DNA from: Euwallacea fornicatus
Lineage: Eukaryota; Arthropoda; Insecta; Coleoptera; Curculionidae
DNA length: 64,000 nt
NCBI RefSeq assembly: GCF_040115645.1
Contig: NC_089550.1
Span: forward strand, 1,426,001-1,490,000
Direction: 5' to 3'
Shown here: piece after piece, positions 1 to 12,491 of the stretch
How the letters are laid out: each line of letters opens with the position of its first letter
Numbering within the stretch: the stretch's first letter is position 1
Translations under genes and position numbers: made by a program
Notes under the pieces: model-generated
The model's database searches: none
Seen by the model: the letters and a program-made list of their open reading frames with translations, nothing else
Told to the model about the DNA's origin: nothing

Positions 1-103
1 GTCTAAAACTCTGTTTGTCAGTAAGGAATCATTGATGATTTTGTCAATAAATAAAAAACCACCGTCCAAAACGTTCACAGGTTATTTCCGAACACCCTGT
101 ATA
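1..103. mobile_element. Right end of a TA-type element (truncated by window)
   Basis: The sequence at 91-103 is AACACCCTG followed by TATAG. It is the same terminal motif that closes the two TA-flanked elements described at 12086-12491 and 14950-15457. The partner end would lie before the window. Only the motif supports this, so family membership is inferred. Confidence 0.35.
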
Positions 104-1126
104 GTCGAAACGTGTCTTGACTGATGTGCAAAGTTCGCTAATCATACGAATTAAAACTGAATAGGCGCCATGAAATCACCTTTCAGTAATGATACGTGAT
201 GAAATGAACACAAAGTCGGAAGTTTGTCGCTGAAAAATCGGTGGACTTACGCGCTAAAGTATACAGGGCGTTTGGTAGAGCGATAGAAAGTTTAAGTAGC
301 AGATAGATAGAGTCGTTTTGAATCTATAATATAATCATGTTTATCCTTATACTGAGTCTCATCTTTTTTGAAATATCGGCCAAACGGGGTGAGTAGGGAG
401 AGCGGAGGAGCGGGAGCAAGTAAATGTATCAGAAATGGAGGGTTTCGTTTTGAAAATAAAATTAATTAATAGTAGTATTGTTTAAGTTGGAATTAAGTTT
501 TAGATTGAGTGAATTGAAACGAAAGTATTTTAACACATTGATTTGTCCACATAACTGTTTGTAATAACAATTTTTAATTAATGTTTGTTTTGCTTTGGCG
601 CTATGAACTGTATTTTAAAAAACATTTCTGAAAGCGGAAAGTATTTATTACCAAAAAAAATGTACTTATTTGTTTCAACTCAATTTTTCCGTATGAAAAT
701 GTGAGAAGGTTAAATGCCGCTATGTACATAGATTCAAAATGACCCCATTTATCTCCAATTGAAAACCTTCTATCGCCCTACGCAAAAAAATTATTTAATA
801 TATGTATTTCATGGATTTTAAGGAGATCAACAATAAAGGATCTCTATTTAAAAATCGATCGCTCAGTCTTGTTATCAGCGCCATTCCGCCCAATAAAAAG
901 ATTATTATAAAAAGAGCAATTTCGTGTATTTTAGTGTCAGCCAAATAAAATCAATTAGCTACATAACGATACCCTATTTATCTGTAACAAGATCAATAAT
1001 AACCCAATAGATGATTAATTTTTTTCCCTTTATTGCCAATGCTAGGAGCCAATTCGGCGGTTTCGTCATATCTCATAGGTATATGACATAAATACGTATA
1101 AAACTGCTCGTATAAGGATCAAAGCC

Positions 1127-1242
1127 AGAAACGGCACTTTAGTGTAAGTGCGGATTGAAGGAAGATTTAACGGTTCCGTTCCATTTTTAATCTGTGGTGT
1201 GAGTGGTCGTTCGGTATGAACTTACACTCAAGTGCCGTTTCT
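1127..1242. repeat. 23-bp inverted repeat with 70-bp spacer
   Basis: Positions 1127-1149 and 1220-1242 are reverse complements with one mismatch (22 of 23). The arms begin AGAAACGGCACTT and end GTGTAAGT. Similarity stops abruptly on both sides of each arm. This could be the termini of a tiny foldback element, or a transcribed hairpin with a long loop; the 70-nt loop is longer than usual for an animal microRNA precursor. Confidence 0.7.
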
Positions 1243-3565
1243 AAGTTAAAATAAACTTTTCTTTATTGAATGGAACTATTCTGAATTCTTATAAAAATGC
1301 ATTTTTTCGTTATTATTTAATTTTTCATTTATCATCATTTATTTCAAATAATCCATTATTTTCAACGCATTCTTTCCGTATCTGCGACGCTATATTGCTC
1401 AGAATGTTTGGATACCTGAGTCATTTTAGAAGGAAAAATACATGACTCAAGCGTTACGTATATGTGACGATTTTTAAAGATTTTCCATTTGCATATGTAT
1501 TGACGAAAATTTAACCGCGATAAAATTTATGTTATTGTGATTGAAATTGATACTGAATAAAAATACCCGATTTCAGTGTAGAACAGATGTGAAGGAAGTT
1601 CTCATCATTGTATTGCGTTTTTCCAATAAATATGATCCAAAACAGCATACAAGGTAATGCAACGATTCCGGCGTTTTGTTTGTTATGAGGAAAAAACAAA
1701 ACAAGCGAATGTATAAATATTATTTATTCATCAAATATTCACGTTCACTCTGCGAACCTTTTTCCTACGTGGTTCAAGGCTTCGAATTTCTTCTTTTTTT
1801 TTTTTTTTAAGAAAGTCAGCTGCTTTGGATGAGAAAAAATATTTGAGGTGTTCCAATCCGAGAACGTTTTTCTCCTCATACTATTTTCCAGCCCACTAAA
1901 CAGGTGATCGCCAGTAGGAGGCAAATCAGGAGAATATAGCGGGTGTAGCTTTCCAGCTAATCGCTAACAATTTCTCTTGTGTGAGGTGATTATCGTAATA
2001 GTTTTCCTTCGGACTCAGAATATCAAATGGTTTAAGTTTGAATGGCCCCGTTTGCTAGCAAAACAAATATCTATTACTCCTAAACGAGCCCGGTTTGTTT
2101 ATTATAATGTTTAAGGTAGCAACATCCCTGATTCCTCCCATTTAACAATTACAAATTTCCAGGTAAATTTCGAATATTAAATTAAAGTGCTGTTTCTGCC
2201 TCTGATCGATTGTGATTTTGTTGATTTGACCAAAAACCTTGAAAATACCTACTAAACCTTGAGCTTCAGTTTTTTTTTTGATAAAAGGTCAATATCGAGT
2301 AAGAAGTAGATAGCATTCACTATGAAATACCGGTGATATATATGAGCAGCAAATATTTTTCTTGTATTTTGCAGTTTTCTAATCCTGCAAATATTTAATT
2401 AGCATTTTTCTCTTTTAAAATTCTGATAACTTCTTGGAGCTACCCTAGCTTGTGTTTTTAAGGAAATATTCTCGTTCAGGTTACTTCAGAACTCGGACTT
2501 CCTTTAACCAAATTTCTCTGCATAGTTTTAAGGGTCTGTTAATTACCTCTTCCCCTCTCTGATCAATCATAATATCCAGGGCAGATCCTCTCACCGTACG
2601 CTCCAAATACCTTGAAATTAATCTTTAGGAATTATAAAAAAAAGCAACTAATATGAAGTGAATACTATTATATCTCTATGGTACTGAGTGGTCTACACCA
2701 TGGCCAATTTTAAACCTGGAGATAAATTCTTGCAATTTAATTTTCAGTCGCGTGTGATCTGATACGACTTTGACTACTTTTACATCGTTTCTTCTTGGTT
2801 CTTATTCGAACTTTCAAATCAAGATTTATTTCAACTAACACCTCCCAACCGACCCAAACGCAAACACTAATAAAATCAATGCGACCAAAAAAATATGTCC
2901 GAGGAAAGGTTTCTTTCAAAGGTTTTATTTTGCCGAGTCTCCCAAGACGGCCCGACGGAGGAAAGGTATTATTTTTTAGTTTATTTTTCGAATACAACTT
3001 TTTACAAAACAAACGGAACGAAAGCGGGAGACGGAGAACGCGCCTCTACTTTGGCGAGAGCGAGACGGAAGATGGCATGAAACCTGAACGGCACGTCTGC
3101 TTTAAGCTTAAAGGGAATAGCTCGGAATCGGGCTTGTGTCTGTATAAGGTCGTTCTCTGAGAAGGGAATTTTCAGTCAACTAGGAAAATCCAGATACAAA
3201 TCTAACGCAACTTTTTTTTTTCTTTAGTTGAGCCTATAAAGCATTTCTGCACTAGTGCGATAATCAAACTCACTGCATAAACGTTTGTTTTGTAGCAGCA
3301 GAAACTTTCACTCGCACTTGCACTAATTTTTTTTTCAAATTTAGACAACAGTTTGACAATCACTGCCAGTAATTATAATAAAATCGTTCCCATTTTTTGA
3401 ACCGACCAAGGCTTAAAGTGACCAGCCGAGTTCATGAGAAAACAGCAATGCTTAAATTTCGTGGTACAGGAAGTACAACAGACTTAAAGTTTTAAAAGTG
3501 GGCAGGAATTACAAATTCTATGAAGAGGAATTCAGATAAATTAATTTTCAATCACTCTGTACAGA

Positions 3566-4610
3566 TGTTACGCATCTGGAACGCCACCGGTCTAAGCGAA
3601 ATGCACAGAGAAAGTTAAGAACATCGCATTAGCGCAGCTCATTTATTATATTAATATTGAGTCAATCATTATTTTACATTATATTTTCCATATTTCTGAG
3701 ATATTATTCGTTATATATATATATATATAAGAGTTTATAAAATTTTGACGCGTCTGGGATGTCACTGATTTATCTGAAATTCACAGAAAACCAGGGGATT
3801 TCACTTCGTGGTAGCGAAATTCCAAAAACTATCAAATTCAGTAACTTATCGCTTTTCCTAGATAGATTCCATTCCGAGAAGTTTGTCAAATTCTCACGCC
3901 TCCGGTTTAATCGAAATTTGTAGAATAATTGAAAGAAGATGTGGTCTTTTATGAAACTGCATTGGCGTAGGTGATTGCGTTGTAGCGTAATAAATTTACA
4001 CAAATTGTCAAACTCCGTGATTTACAAATTTTCCTGCAGAATGAAGAGTACCAAAAATGCTTCCAAACATTTCAAACGCCTCTGGTCTATACAAAATTCA
4101 CGTCAAAATGAGATCGAAATGTACGTTTTTTAGGGTGCAAAACCGCAATAGCATAGATAATTTTTGCGTAGCGTAATCCTAAAAGTTCTATGGCGGCGCG
4201 TTTTTAAATATTTATTCCCCAAATTTTTCAAAATTTCACGCTTCCGAGAACGCCACTGGTCTATTCGAAAATCGTGGAGAAAGCAACGGGTGATCATTTA
4301 AAAATCTGCCTAGTAAGCAGTGAACCGTAAACGTTAGGCGCTGATTAGGCCATTTGCTATTTACCATCAAACATCTGACTAACAAATGAATTGATCTCAG
4401 ACGTGCCTCTGAAATTTCAGCACTTACTTGAGGTTTTTTTTTTATACAAGCCACCCACACAGGCGTAGAGATTTAAATGCATTTTAGTCAAAATCGCATA
4501 AGCCTAGAGATTTTAGGATAATTCAGTCAGGACCATATGGGCATAGGGGTCTGGGGTAATTTGGCCAAAAGCACATAGGCGTAGAGATTTTAGTATAATA
4601 ATGTTGATAT
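3566..4610. repeat. Decayed tandem array, period about 145-182 bp
   Basis: Related blocks recur near 3571, 3749, 3894, 4076 and 4235. Each starts with a variant of ACGCCTCTGG, then a GCCACTGGTCTA-like stretch, then CGAAATTCAC-like sequence. Spacings are about 178, 145, 182 and 159 bp. A second sub-motif, close to GGCGTAGAGATTTTAG, recurs near 4459, 4504 and 4576. Copies are strongly diverged, so this is an old satellite-like array. A (TA)9 microsatellite lies inside it at 3712-3729. A similar block (GGGACGCCACTGG) reappears near 37500 in a Wnt5 intron. Confidence 0.5.
3712..3729. repeat. (TA)9 microsatellite
   Basis: An uninterrupted TA dinucleotide run of 18 bp, directly visible, inside the decayed tandem array. 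Confidence 0.9.
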
Positions 4611-7600
4611 GTAAAATTGAAAAATACTAAACGGTCAGCGGCGTATTTTTCCAGTTGCATGTGGGTGGATGTTATGTTCTCGTAGATCTTTAGTGTCAAG
4701 GAATTGTTTATAGTTTTAAAATTTAACAAGTTCTCTGAGAGTTTCCATAAACAATCTCTTAATAGGTGATTTCCGGGTAAATAATGTAATTCTCAGTATT
4801 TAGCGATAAGTATTTTGTTGGGCTTATCTTAAAGTCTATTTCCTAAAATTGGAGGAACCTTATTTACGACACTTATGATCGATATTCTTGTGGCTGATTG
4901 ATCGACGGCAAATGTTATGCAATTAGGAGCGGCACGTGAAAAACTTTTCTCAGAGAATGCCCCATTCTATACACGTTATGCGGGCCGTGCCTGCAAGAAT
5001 AAATTTCTATTTGAACTGTGTAAAATATATTTTTAATAAAATGACAACGACGGCACCAAAACAATATTTTCCGACGTTATAGATAAAAGAAGGTTTAATT
5101 TGGGACACGGAGGTGGACAAGGTAAACGATGTGTTTATCTAGAAGGTTACTTACAGCCATTGTTTTCGCACAAAGTTACGTATTTTTTCGGTAAATTATT
5201 TTAAATATTTCTTTATGCTATTTTAGTGTGCGGGCCTTTGCGACCACTACAATCTGCTTAATAAAAAAAAGATTCCATTAAAATCGGGCATATTCCCTCT
5301 TCGCCTTCGCAGAAAAAAAATCACTTTTATGCTGAATTATGAACAAGCACTTTGCGCAGATTAAACCAAACCGCCGGGGAATAAATACCACTTGAGTATA
5401 TTTAAAAGGGTATTAACGTTTCAGCCCCCAACATGGGGTTGATTGATACTTCACCACTATTTCGCGGCACAATATTTACGTGTATTAAAGGATTCTTTTA
5501 GAAATGGACTAATTGATTATTCATTCATTCATGGCAAATGCCGAAGGGGCATCATAATGACTCCAGTGGCGTAGAATTGAGCATCATTCGTATGCAGTGC
5601 GTGAATGAGAAATTATTGGGGAATTTTCAACTAAATTTGCATAATTGCTGATGTAGTTTTGGTACTCTTAGTGGGCAGAAATTATTATATTTTTGATATG
5701 AAAGCACTGAATGTGATTATTAGTGGTTCGTTTCAGGGTCCACACTTATGAGGCTCGATCGCATTATTCGGTTTAAATCTCACTTGCGACAACCTACAAA
5801 TAAATCTAATGGAGAAAATAAGAAGAACCCTGGTACGGTTTTATACACGTTTTTAGAAACTTGCCCGAAGAGTTTATTTAGTGAGTAGCACGGTTTTACA
5901 GTAGACAGATTTCAAATGCGCAATAAAATGTAACATTAGAGCAGAGGAAAAGAAATTGAGAAAGAAATTAAAGGAAAAATGTGTTTTGTTATCTAACGAA
6001 ATTGCTTCGATTTTAAGAAAGTATTTACACTTGAATGAAAAAAATAGCTCTCAACTACCGACGTGGATTGACCTCCAATGACCCCCATTCATTTTCATTA
6101 CTTATACTTCTGCCTTACGAAATTTGAAAGGATGCTGAACCAAAAATTCGCTTTTAGAATAAGTAATAACGGTTATTTTGCTTGTAGTAAAATCAATGTA
6201 AAAAAACTTTTGTTGCCCCATAAAGTGACAATTTTCTTAATCATAATCGGTGATTAAACAGGTTACATTTTATGCGCCTTTATAATGAAAAGTAAGTGCC
6301 TTAATTTGATAATTCGCTTGAGAAATGGGACTAGTAACAACAATGCTTGCAGCACATCCACAGATACAGGGCGGAGCTTGCGTATATAAATATATTCAAA
6401 TGGTTGCCATTTTCTAAGATTTCATTATCGTGCAGCAAAATTAGAAAAAATCATGTATGAAATCCATTATAAAACCCTATTTACGATGTTATGCATTTCT
6501 GCACGCAATTTTGCATATTACATCATAATACAACATATATGAATACTTAAGTCGATTTAGCCAATAAATATCACTCCAGAAATCTGAAAATATCGAATCG
6601 AGAACAGGTACGCTTTTTTTCCCTGCTCTGGAATTCCGATTGTTGGCGTTTTTGCAGATCTATGCGCCGTTAAAATAGAATAAAATCATCGTGAATAATT
6701 TTCCGCACATTTGCGATATTCTCGTTACTTTCGGAAATATACAGCATTAAGTTGATATTCATTTTCACAATTTAGGAACATCAACTACTCTATTAGTCAG
6801 TCAGACAACCATGCGTCTCTGCTAAATGTGGGTACTGTGTCGTAATTATTTTCCAGTTTAGAACTACATATATATGTATAAAGGAGATCAGACACATTCC
6901 ACGGTTTGTGTGCAGCAATTGAACATAAAAAAGAGTGTGGCATATTTTGGGCTAAAGGAACACAGATCCAGAAACGGTTCATTACTAATATATACACAGT
7001 GATTTAAATTTTGTTCGCTTTTTTCCTCAAAACGCCTAAAATATCTGAGATATTTATTTGTAATTTGGAATGTACGCACCACACTATGCTTTTCCTAGGC
7101 TTTACAATTAAATAGTAAAACTTACTCCGAGGCCGCAATTTACCAGAACTCCATACCCCTTCTGAGCACCCCAAATTTTTTTGTGATACACCACTGACCA
7201 TAAATTTCTGAAAACTTGACTTCTTTGTTCACTATAGGAGAAATATTCTTGATTTTCTAAGATATCCGAATCTCCAATAGTTTTCGAATTATTGGCGAAA
7301 ATATCAATAAGAATCCGAATTAATCTAATTTCAAATAGAGGTATGACATTTAGAACTATTACGCGGTGTCTACTGACAGATACCTCTATCTGCGACCAAT
7401 AGAAATAACGCGTAGAAGAGCAGCGGGAGATCACCCACTGCAGAAAGCTTCGCTTGTTACAGCTACTAACTCTCAGATGGCAGCACGAATAGTGAATTGA
7501 ATCAATCGAAGAAATAAAAATTGGCTCTACGTCACATATTGCATCTCATTTAACAGACATTTAATGGAATGAGTAAACAGAGATGACAATCTGTGACGTC

Positions 7601-7836
7601 ATGGTTATTACGTATTTCCTAGATTCTTAGATCAATATCGGTAGAAGATTTGTCCTTCGCCATAATATCAGGAAAGTACTAATCTAATTTTATGTTTATC
7701 ATTTTTTTTGGTATATATATATTAAATATAGTTGTCCGAAAATCACGGTCCATCGAGAAACATTACATGAAAGGATACTAATTCAAAAACGATCGGGTAG
7801 GAACCTACCCAGGAAAAGAATTTAAAACTCTTAATC

Positions 7837-9676
7837 TTACTGCTTTTTCTTTTTAATTGCCTTAATTGGCTTACGTCCCGTGAAAAGTATCCTTAAAATA
7901 ATTAAGAATATTTTCAATCCTATAATTACACCTAGCACTAGAATAGAAATCAGGGACAACTCCACATCCCCTGAGTAAGCCAGTAAATAACTCATATTTC
8001 GAGTTTTGGGGGTCAAGAAATCTGCCCCTTCAGTGGCATTGTGACGCAGCACATACTCCACCCAATAAAGAGCTTTAAGGAGGGGATTCTGAGGCTGATC
8101 CCGAAATTTCTTTGCAAATTGATCCATATTCTCCAGATATCTGCAGTATTGTTGTTAAGAATTTGGCTTTAAAAGTAAAATAGACTTACATGGGGTTTTG
8201 TAAAATTGTATTTAGTGCGTCATAAATATTTTCCTCAGTCAGATTATGATAATCCAGCTTTAGCCCTAAGTTCTTGTCGACAATGAACTGAATGTTCTTC
8301 TGATGCTCGTTATATATCGGTATTCCGAGTACTGGGACACCATGGTAGATTGCTTCTTGAATGGTCAGCGAGCCACCAGTGGTTATGATTAATTTTGTAT
8401 GTTTATGCCCTAAGAAGAAATCTTAATTCTATGAACATCAAGGAAGCATATAAATACCTAAGACTTCCAGCTGTGGTATCCACTTGTGGATCAAAATATT
8501 GGAGGGTTGATTATTGAAGGGATGCTCATCATCATCAATATTGTCCTTCCATATGACAGTTTTCTGCACTAACCGTTTGAAGGCATTTGCAAAGTTTCTC
8601 TTAGTTTTTTGACTAAAGATGTTTTGCTGCACATCGGTGCCTGTACTGAAGAACACTATCCCTTGGTTGGCATTATCGATTATCGATTGTAGAATCTGCA
8701 ATCCTAATCGTGAAATTTTGGAGCAGGAACTAATAAACCCGTAACCTACCCCTGGCAGAGGCTCTAGTGGCCTTATGTGCAGCCCCCCCACAGGGATTAT
8801 GTTGGGAGTCAATCCTATTGGCTCGTTCAGCAACGGGTATTCATTAACGAAAAGCAGAGAAATAGCTTTTTGCAGATGATCAAAGTCGAAGGTCTCATTA
8901 AGCAGGCTTTGTGCGAGGTTTTCCAACATCCTCCTCTCAACTGTGTTCTTCCAAAATATTTCCAGCTTCGTGAACAGATAATTAGACACCCGGTTCAGAA
9001 ACGTGTTTTCCCCCTTTGGAGGTCTAAAAAATTCCCTCATTGATTGCTACTAATTTTTAAAACTATTATATCCCTTACTCAATAATTGAGGATACAAAAT
9101 TCGAGGGATACACGTGATTGCCGAAGGCATCGGACAAGTACGGCGTTAAGCTCGAAGGTGTGAAACCTATCGTGTATGGACTGCCAAACTTCTGGATTAA
9201 AGGATACAAACAAGGACCAAAGGTCATATCTACTAATATTAAATCAAATGTGAAATTTTTTGGATAGTTCCACAAACTATTGAAGCCGTTGGATCGGTAG
9301 GTTCGGTTACAAATTGCATAGTTGTAATCTTGATTCAAGTAGATTTTCTTCAGAGGGTTCGCGGTTACATGCTCACTTCTGTTGACTTTGTAATGAGTCA
9401 GAAATATTCCTGTTTGAACATGTTCATTTGAGGAGATTTGAGGGTTCCGACAAGAAATGATTTACCTTCAAAGGTAATGGGGTGGTATACGTCGCTTTGA
9501 GCTATGGCCCTCGAAAATGAGCCTCCAACAGTGACATTATGGCCCTTTTTCGAGAGTGCCTGAGCCAACTCCCCTATCCATATTTGATGGCTACGTCTGG
9601 CAGTTTCGTAGACGATTAATATATTCGCAGCACTTGCTGTCGTTATCATTAACAATAAAATTTGCAAAGGGTTCAT
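7837..9676 (-). CDS. UDP-glycosyltransferase (insect UGT family), complete, 5 coding exons
   Basis: Coding exons on the minus strand are 9676-9466, 9409-9079, 9035-8458, 8409-8190 and 8140-7837. Their phases fit and the joined length is 1644 nt, giving 547 residues, close to the usual ~520 for animal UGTs. UGTs of this family move a sugar from a UDP-sugar to small lipophilic compounds at the luminal face of the ER. The N-terminus is a signal peptide (MNPLQILLLMITTASAA). His30 in RRSHQ fits the catalytic base of the family, and a GHNVTV strand follows. The donor domain has KWIPQ (about 365-369) and an ..TTGGSLTIQEAIYHGVP segment at 383-399. One transmembrane helix spans about 508-533, ending in a lysine-rich tail KKKKQ that fits ER retrieval. 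The start at 9676 is favoured because upstream in-frame ATGs fall inside an apparent 5' UTR intron (donor after 9731, acceptor before 9681). Odd points: the usual THGG is TTGG, the usual DQ after the GIPI block is EH, and the second Gln of W(L/I)PQQ is Leu. Intron 2 is only 43 nt and has a poor pyrimidine tract. Exon 5 follows a clear CTGCAG acceptor. The family call is secure; substrate and activity are not. Confidence 0.9.
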
Positions 9677-9681
9677 TTTTT

Positions 9682-9780
9682 CTGAAATGTTCATATTAAG
9701 GAACAGAGGACCCTCGAAAGTTTCACTTACCCCAACCCACGGGACACGATCCCGATTACACACACAATGGAATTCAAAAT
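9682..9780 (-). other. Probable 5' UTR exon end and 49-nt UTR intron of the UGT gene
   Basis: Reading the minus strand, GGG|GTAAGT places a strong donor after 9731, and ATTTCAG|AAAAA places an acceptor just before the start codon at 9676. Together they define an intron at 9730-9682. The upstream exon (9731 and beyond) would be untranslated. Its far end and the promoter are not recognisable. Confidence 0.45.
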
Positions 9781-12085
9781 TGCCACTGTAATAGATGCAA
9801 TTATTGATGTAATTTAACTTTATCGACTTGGTAGGGGGATTAGCCCGTTGATAAGAATTTGATGATGTATCGGTTTCTTATAGGTAAGAATTTTGGTAAG
9901 CTTTACGTGGAGTTTGATGACGGGTTTAAAAAAGTACACACAGTATTATCGGGTTAATCTGGTGAAAATTGTTTGGTGTTTATGCAGCTTATGGACGTTA
10001 AAACATGTGAGAAAAATGAGGGTTCGATTTACTGATGATTATTAGCAGATTGCTTTGATTCTGATCTGAGCCACTCGTAGCAAAGACACGAAGCCTGAAC
10101 TTCGATTAATTTCAAAATCGAGAAAAGATCTGGTTTATTTCAGGTAACGATGGGTACAACTTTGATCACCTGACTCAAATGAACACAGATCAATCATGTA
10201 ACCGGTTTGAACCGGAAATAACCCAAGAAGCCCAGATTTTGATTTCTTCGATATCTGAAAAACTGAGTAACTCGGAAGAGTCAAAACATGATTGTTCCCT
10301 TATTCTGAGGCCGTGGCTTCGATTGCCCTCTATAATCCCTAAAGTTGAAAATTTTCCTCGGCTCAAACCACAGACGTGACATGGCTTGGGCCTGGGGCAA
10401 AATAAAAGCAAAAAGTTGTTTTATTTTCCCTGTTTTTTGAAAAACTGCAAAACCCAATAGATGCATAATTTAGATTTTCTTTTATTCTGGTAGACGACTC
10501 TAAATACTTTTCGTAACCCCCCCCCAATGTGGCATTTTTCCATGACGCAAACCAGTAGCGCAACACGGGTTGGACGTGGGACAAAAATATAAGCAAAAAA
10601 ATTTGGTTTTATTTCCTTTGATCGCATATAAAACGCGATAGATTGAAAGTATAGTCGCTCTTTTATTGTGATAGATAGCTGCGACCGTCTTGAATGAGCC
10701 GTTAAATTGGCTTTTTCATCCGGCTCACACTAAAGGCATAACGTGGTTTGAATTTAGGGCAAACATAAAAGCCACGAAATGTGGATTCATTTTCCCTGAT
10801 GATTTGTCCCTTTACATATATTTTACCACATCACATAGAAACCAGACACCACTCCATCATATCATAACTTATTACTTCAATGTGTCCTCGTCCCATTCCA
10901 ACCGTCAAACAGTTTACACATTCATCCTTGTAACGTGTTAAGCACAACAAATCCCTGATATGTAAACTTTGTCATATCCTGGAATAAACTGGAAAGAAAA
11001 TAAACTGCTACAAATAGGACCTGCTGGAATGTCTTAAGTGGCTCAAACTCCACTCACGGTCGGTTACTTCAAAGTTCAGAATTGGCTGATGAGATTTATG
11101 GTTGATTGTTCCATTTTCTGTGGGTTTATTTGCTGCAGTTGGTAAATTCCCTCAAAAGGTTAAATTTAGATTAAAAGTGCCATTAATAGGTGTTTTGCGA
11201 ACCTGTTGAACGGGGAAAGGTCACGGAACCGCCGGGACCACCTAAAGGTGAGCGTACTTCCGTTGAAGTCGTATATTCGTATCATTTAACCTTTACTGCG
11301 TCCCACTGAGAACACACCAGAAACTATTCATTTAAGAAAAATTAATGTTATTGAAATTTATTCATAAAGTACTCTAAATCACGATTTCCCCGCTTAAAAT
11401 TACATTACGAAACTTTAATGATTCATATCGAAGATTATAAATTTGAAATTTACAGTTTTATGCACCAACTACGTGTCCGAGATGCCATCTTTACAAAACA
11501 CTAATTAGTCTCTGCTCATATTTATAGCTGTAATTAAATTTAAAATTTTCGAATTTATTTGCTATTAGCGCAATATTAGCCCTTATAACATGTGAAACTA
11601 CAACCTGAGCGGGGCTCTAACTAGGGGTGGGTATATCGTCCAACCCCTCTCGAACAACCCGTTTCGATGCCTTTCTTCTCCCTTTTAGATTTTGTTCCTG
11701 AATACCTAATTAACTAAAAAGGTCATTGTATTGTTATGAAAGGGACCAGCATACCACACAGTTGTAATAGTACGCATAAAGGGATGAATTTGTTTAGGTA
11801 TAAATTATTGTCTGAGTGCAAAGGAAATCAGAGAATATTCCTCCTTGACTGCAGATATTTCCTCTAGACTTTAGAGAATAAGTGAAATAATGACTTCCTC
11901 AATTAAGAGTTAATTTCCGAGAAAATCCTGGGTACGTGACATGAACTAACTGACCAATTATTAGATAGTTGTTGGCCGATTTGTTTTGTCATGTAGGTAA
12001 GAGAAGAGATTTGCACAAAAAGTTAGTACTATTAACTCTGCAAGATGCGAATTTTTGGTTGGAGTGTGCAACAAGAAAGTTTTTT
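9781..12085. other. Non-coding stretch upstream of the UGT gene
   Basis: No gene was recognised. The main content is the ~180-bp tandem array at about 10199-10830. A run of ten C bases lies near 10517-10527. The UGT promoter should lie in the first part, but no clear TATA or initiator placement could be defended. Confidence 0.5.
10199..10830. repeat. Tandem array of about four diverged ~180-bp units
   Basis: Blocks starting near 10199, 10378, 10560 and 10739 align by eye. They run TGGTTTG-like, then GGGGCAAAATAAAAGC-like, then a TTTTATTTTCCCTG-like end. Spacings are 179, 182 and 179 bp. The last three units are most alike; the first is more doubtful. Later landmarks within units also repeat (GAAAAACTG, TTTATTCTG). 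The spacing is much more regular than the sequence, so this is an old satellite-type array. Confidence 0.6.
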
Positions 12086-12491
12086 TACAGGGTGTTTCAT
12101 AAATACATCGATAAACTTTAAGGAATAACGCGGTACATCAATGCAAACTTGTTTCCTTTCATGAATATCTGCCCACCAAATAAAAAGAAAACATTAAATT
12201 CTCATTTGAAGAACTTACCGATATGCGCCGATGGATTGGAAGAGGAGACGCTGTAGCCTGGCCCGTGCGTTCTCCCGATCCCGACACCATGGACTCTTCC
12301 CTTTCGGGTTGTCTCTAATCTAAAACGTCTAATACGAATAAAAAGTGGTTATAACGACCTAAACCATTATGTCCTTCTTTTGCTCAAATGGCTCATTTGC
12401 GGGCATATGTTTATTTAAGAAAGAAAAAGTTTGTATCGATGTCTCCCACCATCCCTTAAATTTGTTCGGTATGTTTTTGGAACACCCTGTA
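12086..12491. mobile_element. Non-autonomous Tc1/mariner-type element with transposase remnant
   Basis: The element begins TA-CAGGGTGTTTC and ends with an AACACCCTG-TA terminus, so it has short inverted ends flanked by TA. Inside, near 12225-12310 on the plus strand, an open frame reads RWIGRGDAVAWP.RSPDP. This matches a block widespread in insect DDE transposases (RWIGRG..-WP-RSPDLTPLDFFLWG). The rest of the transposase is missing, so this is an internally deleted copy of about 406 bp. Confidence 0.65.

Larger units (their letters stand above)
104..7836. other. Gene-poor intergenic stretch
   Basis: No coding exon with conserved protein content was recognised on either strand. Open frames here are short and have no recognisable domain. 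The stretch holds a 23-bp inverted repeat (1127-1242), a poly-T run near 1793-1809, a (TA)9 run (3712-3729) and a decayed tandem array (about 3566-4610). A purine-rich block around 3000-3170 has a locally higher GC content and an open frame on each strand, but nothing in it resembles a known protein. Untranslated exons or enhancers of neighbouring genes cannot be excluded. Confidence 0.6.

Noticed and set aside
9674..9763. Upstream in-frame ATGs for the UGT gene
   Set aside because: They fall within or before an apparent UTR intron (GTAAGT at 9730, CAG ending at 9682), and the signal peptide starts cleanly at 9676.
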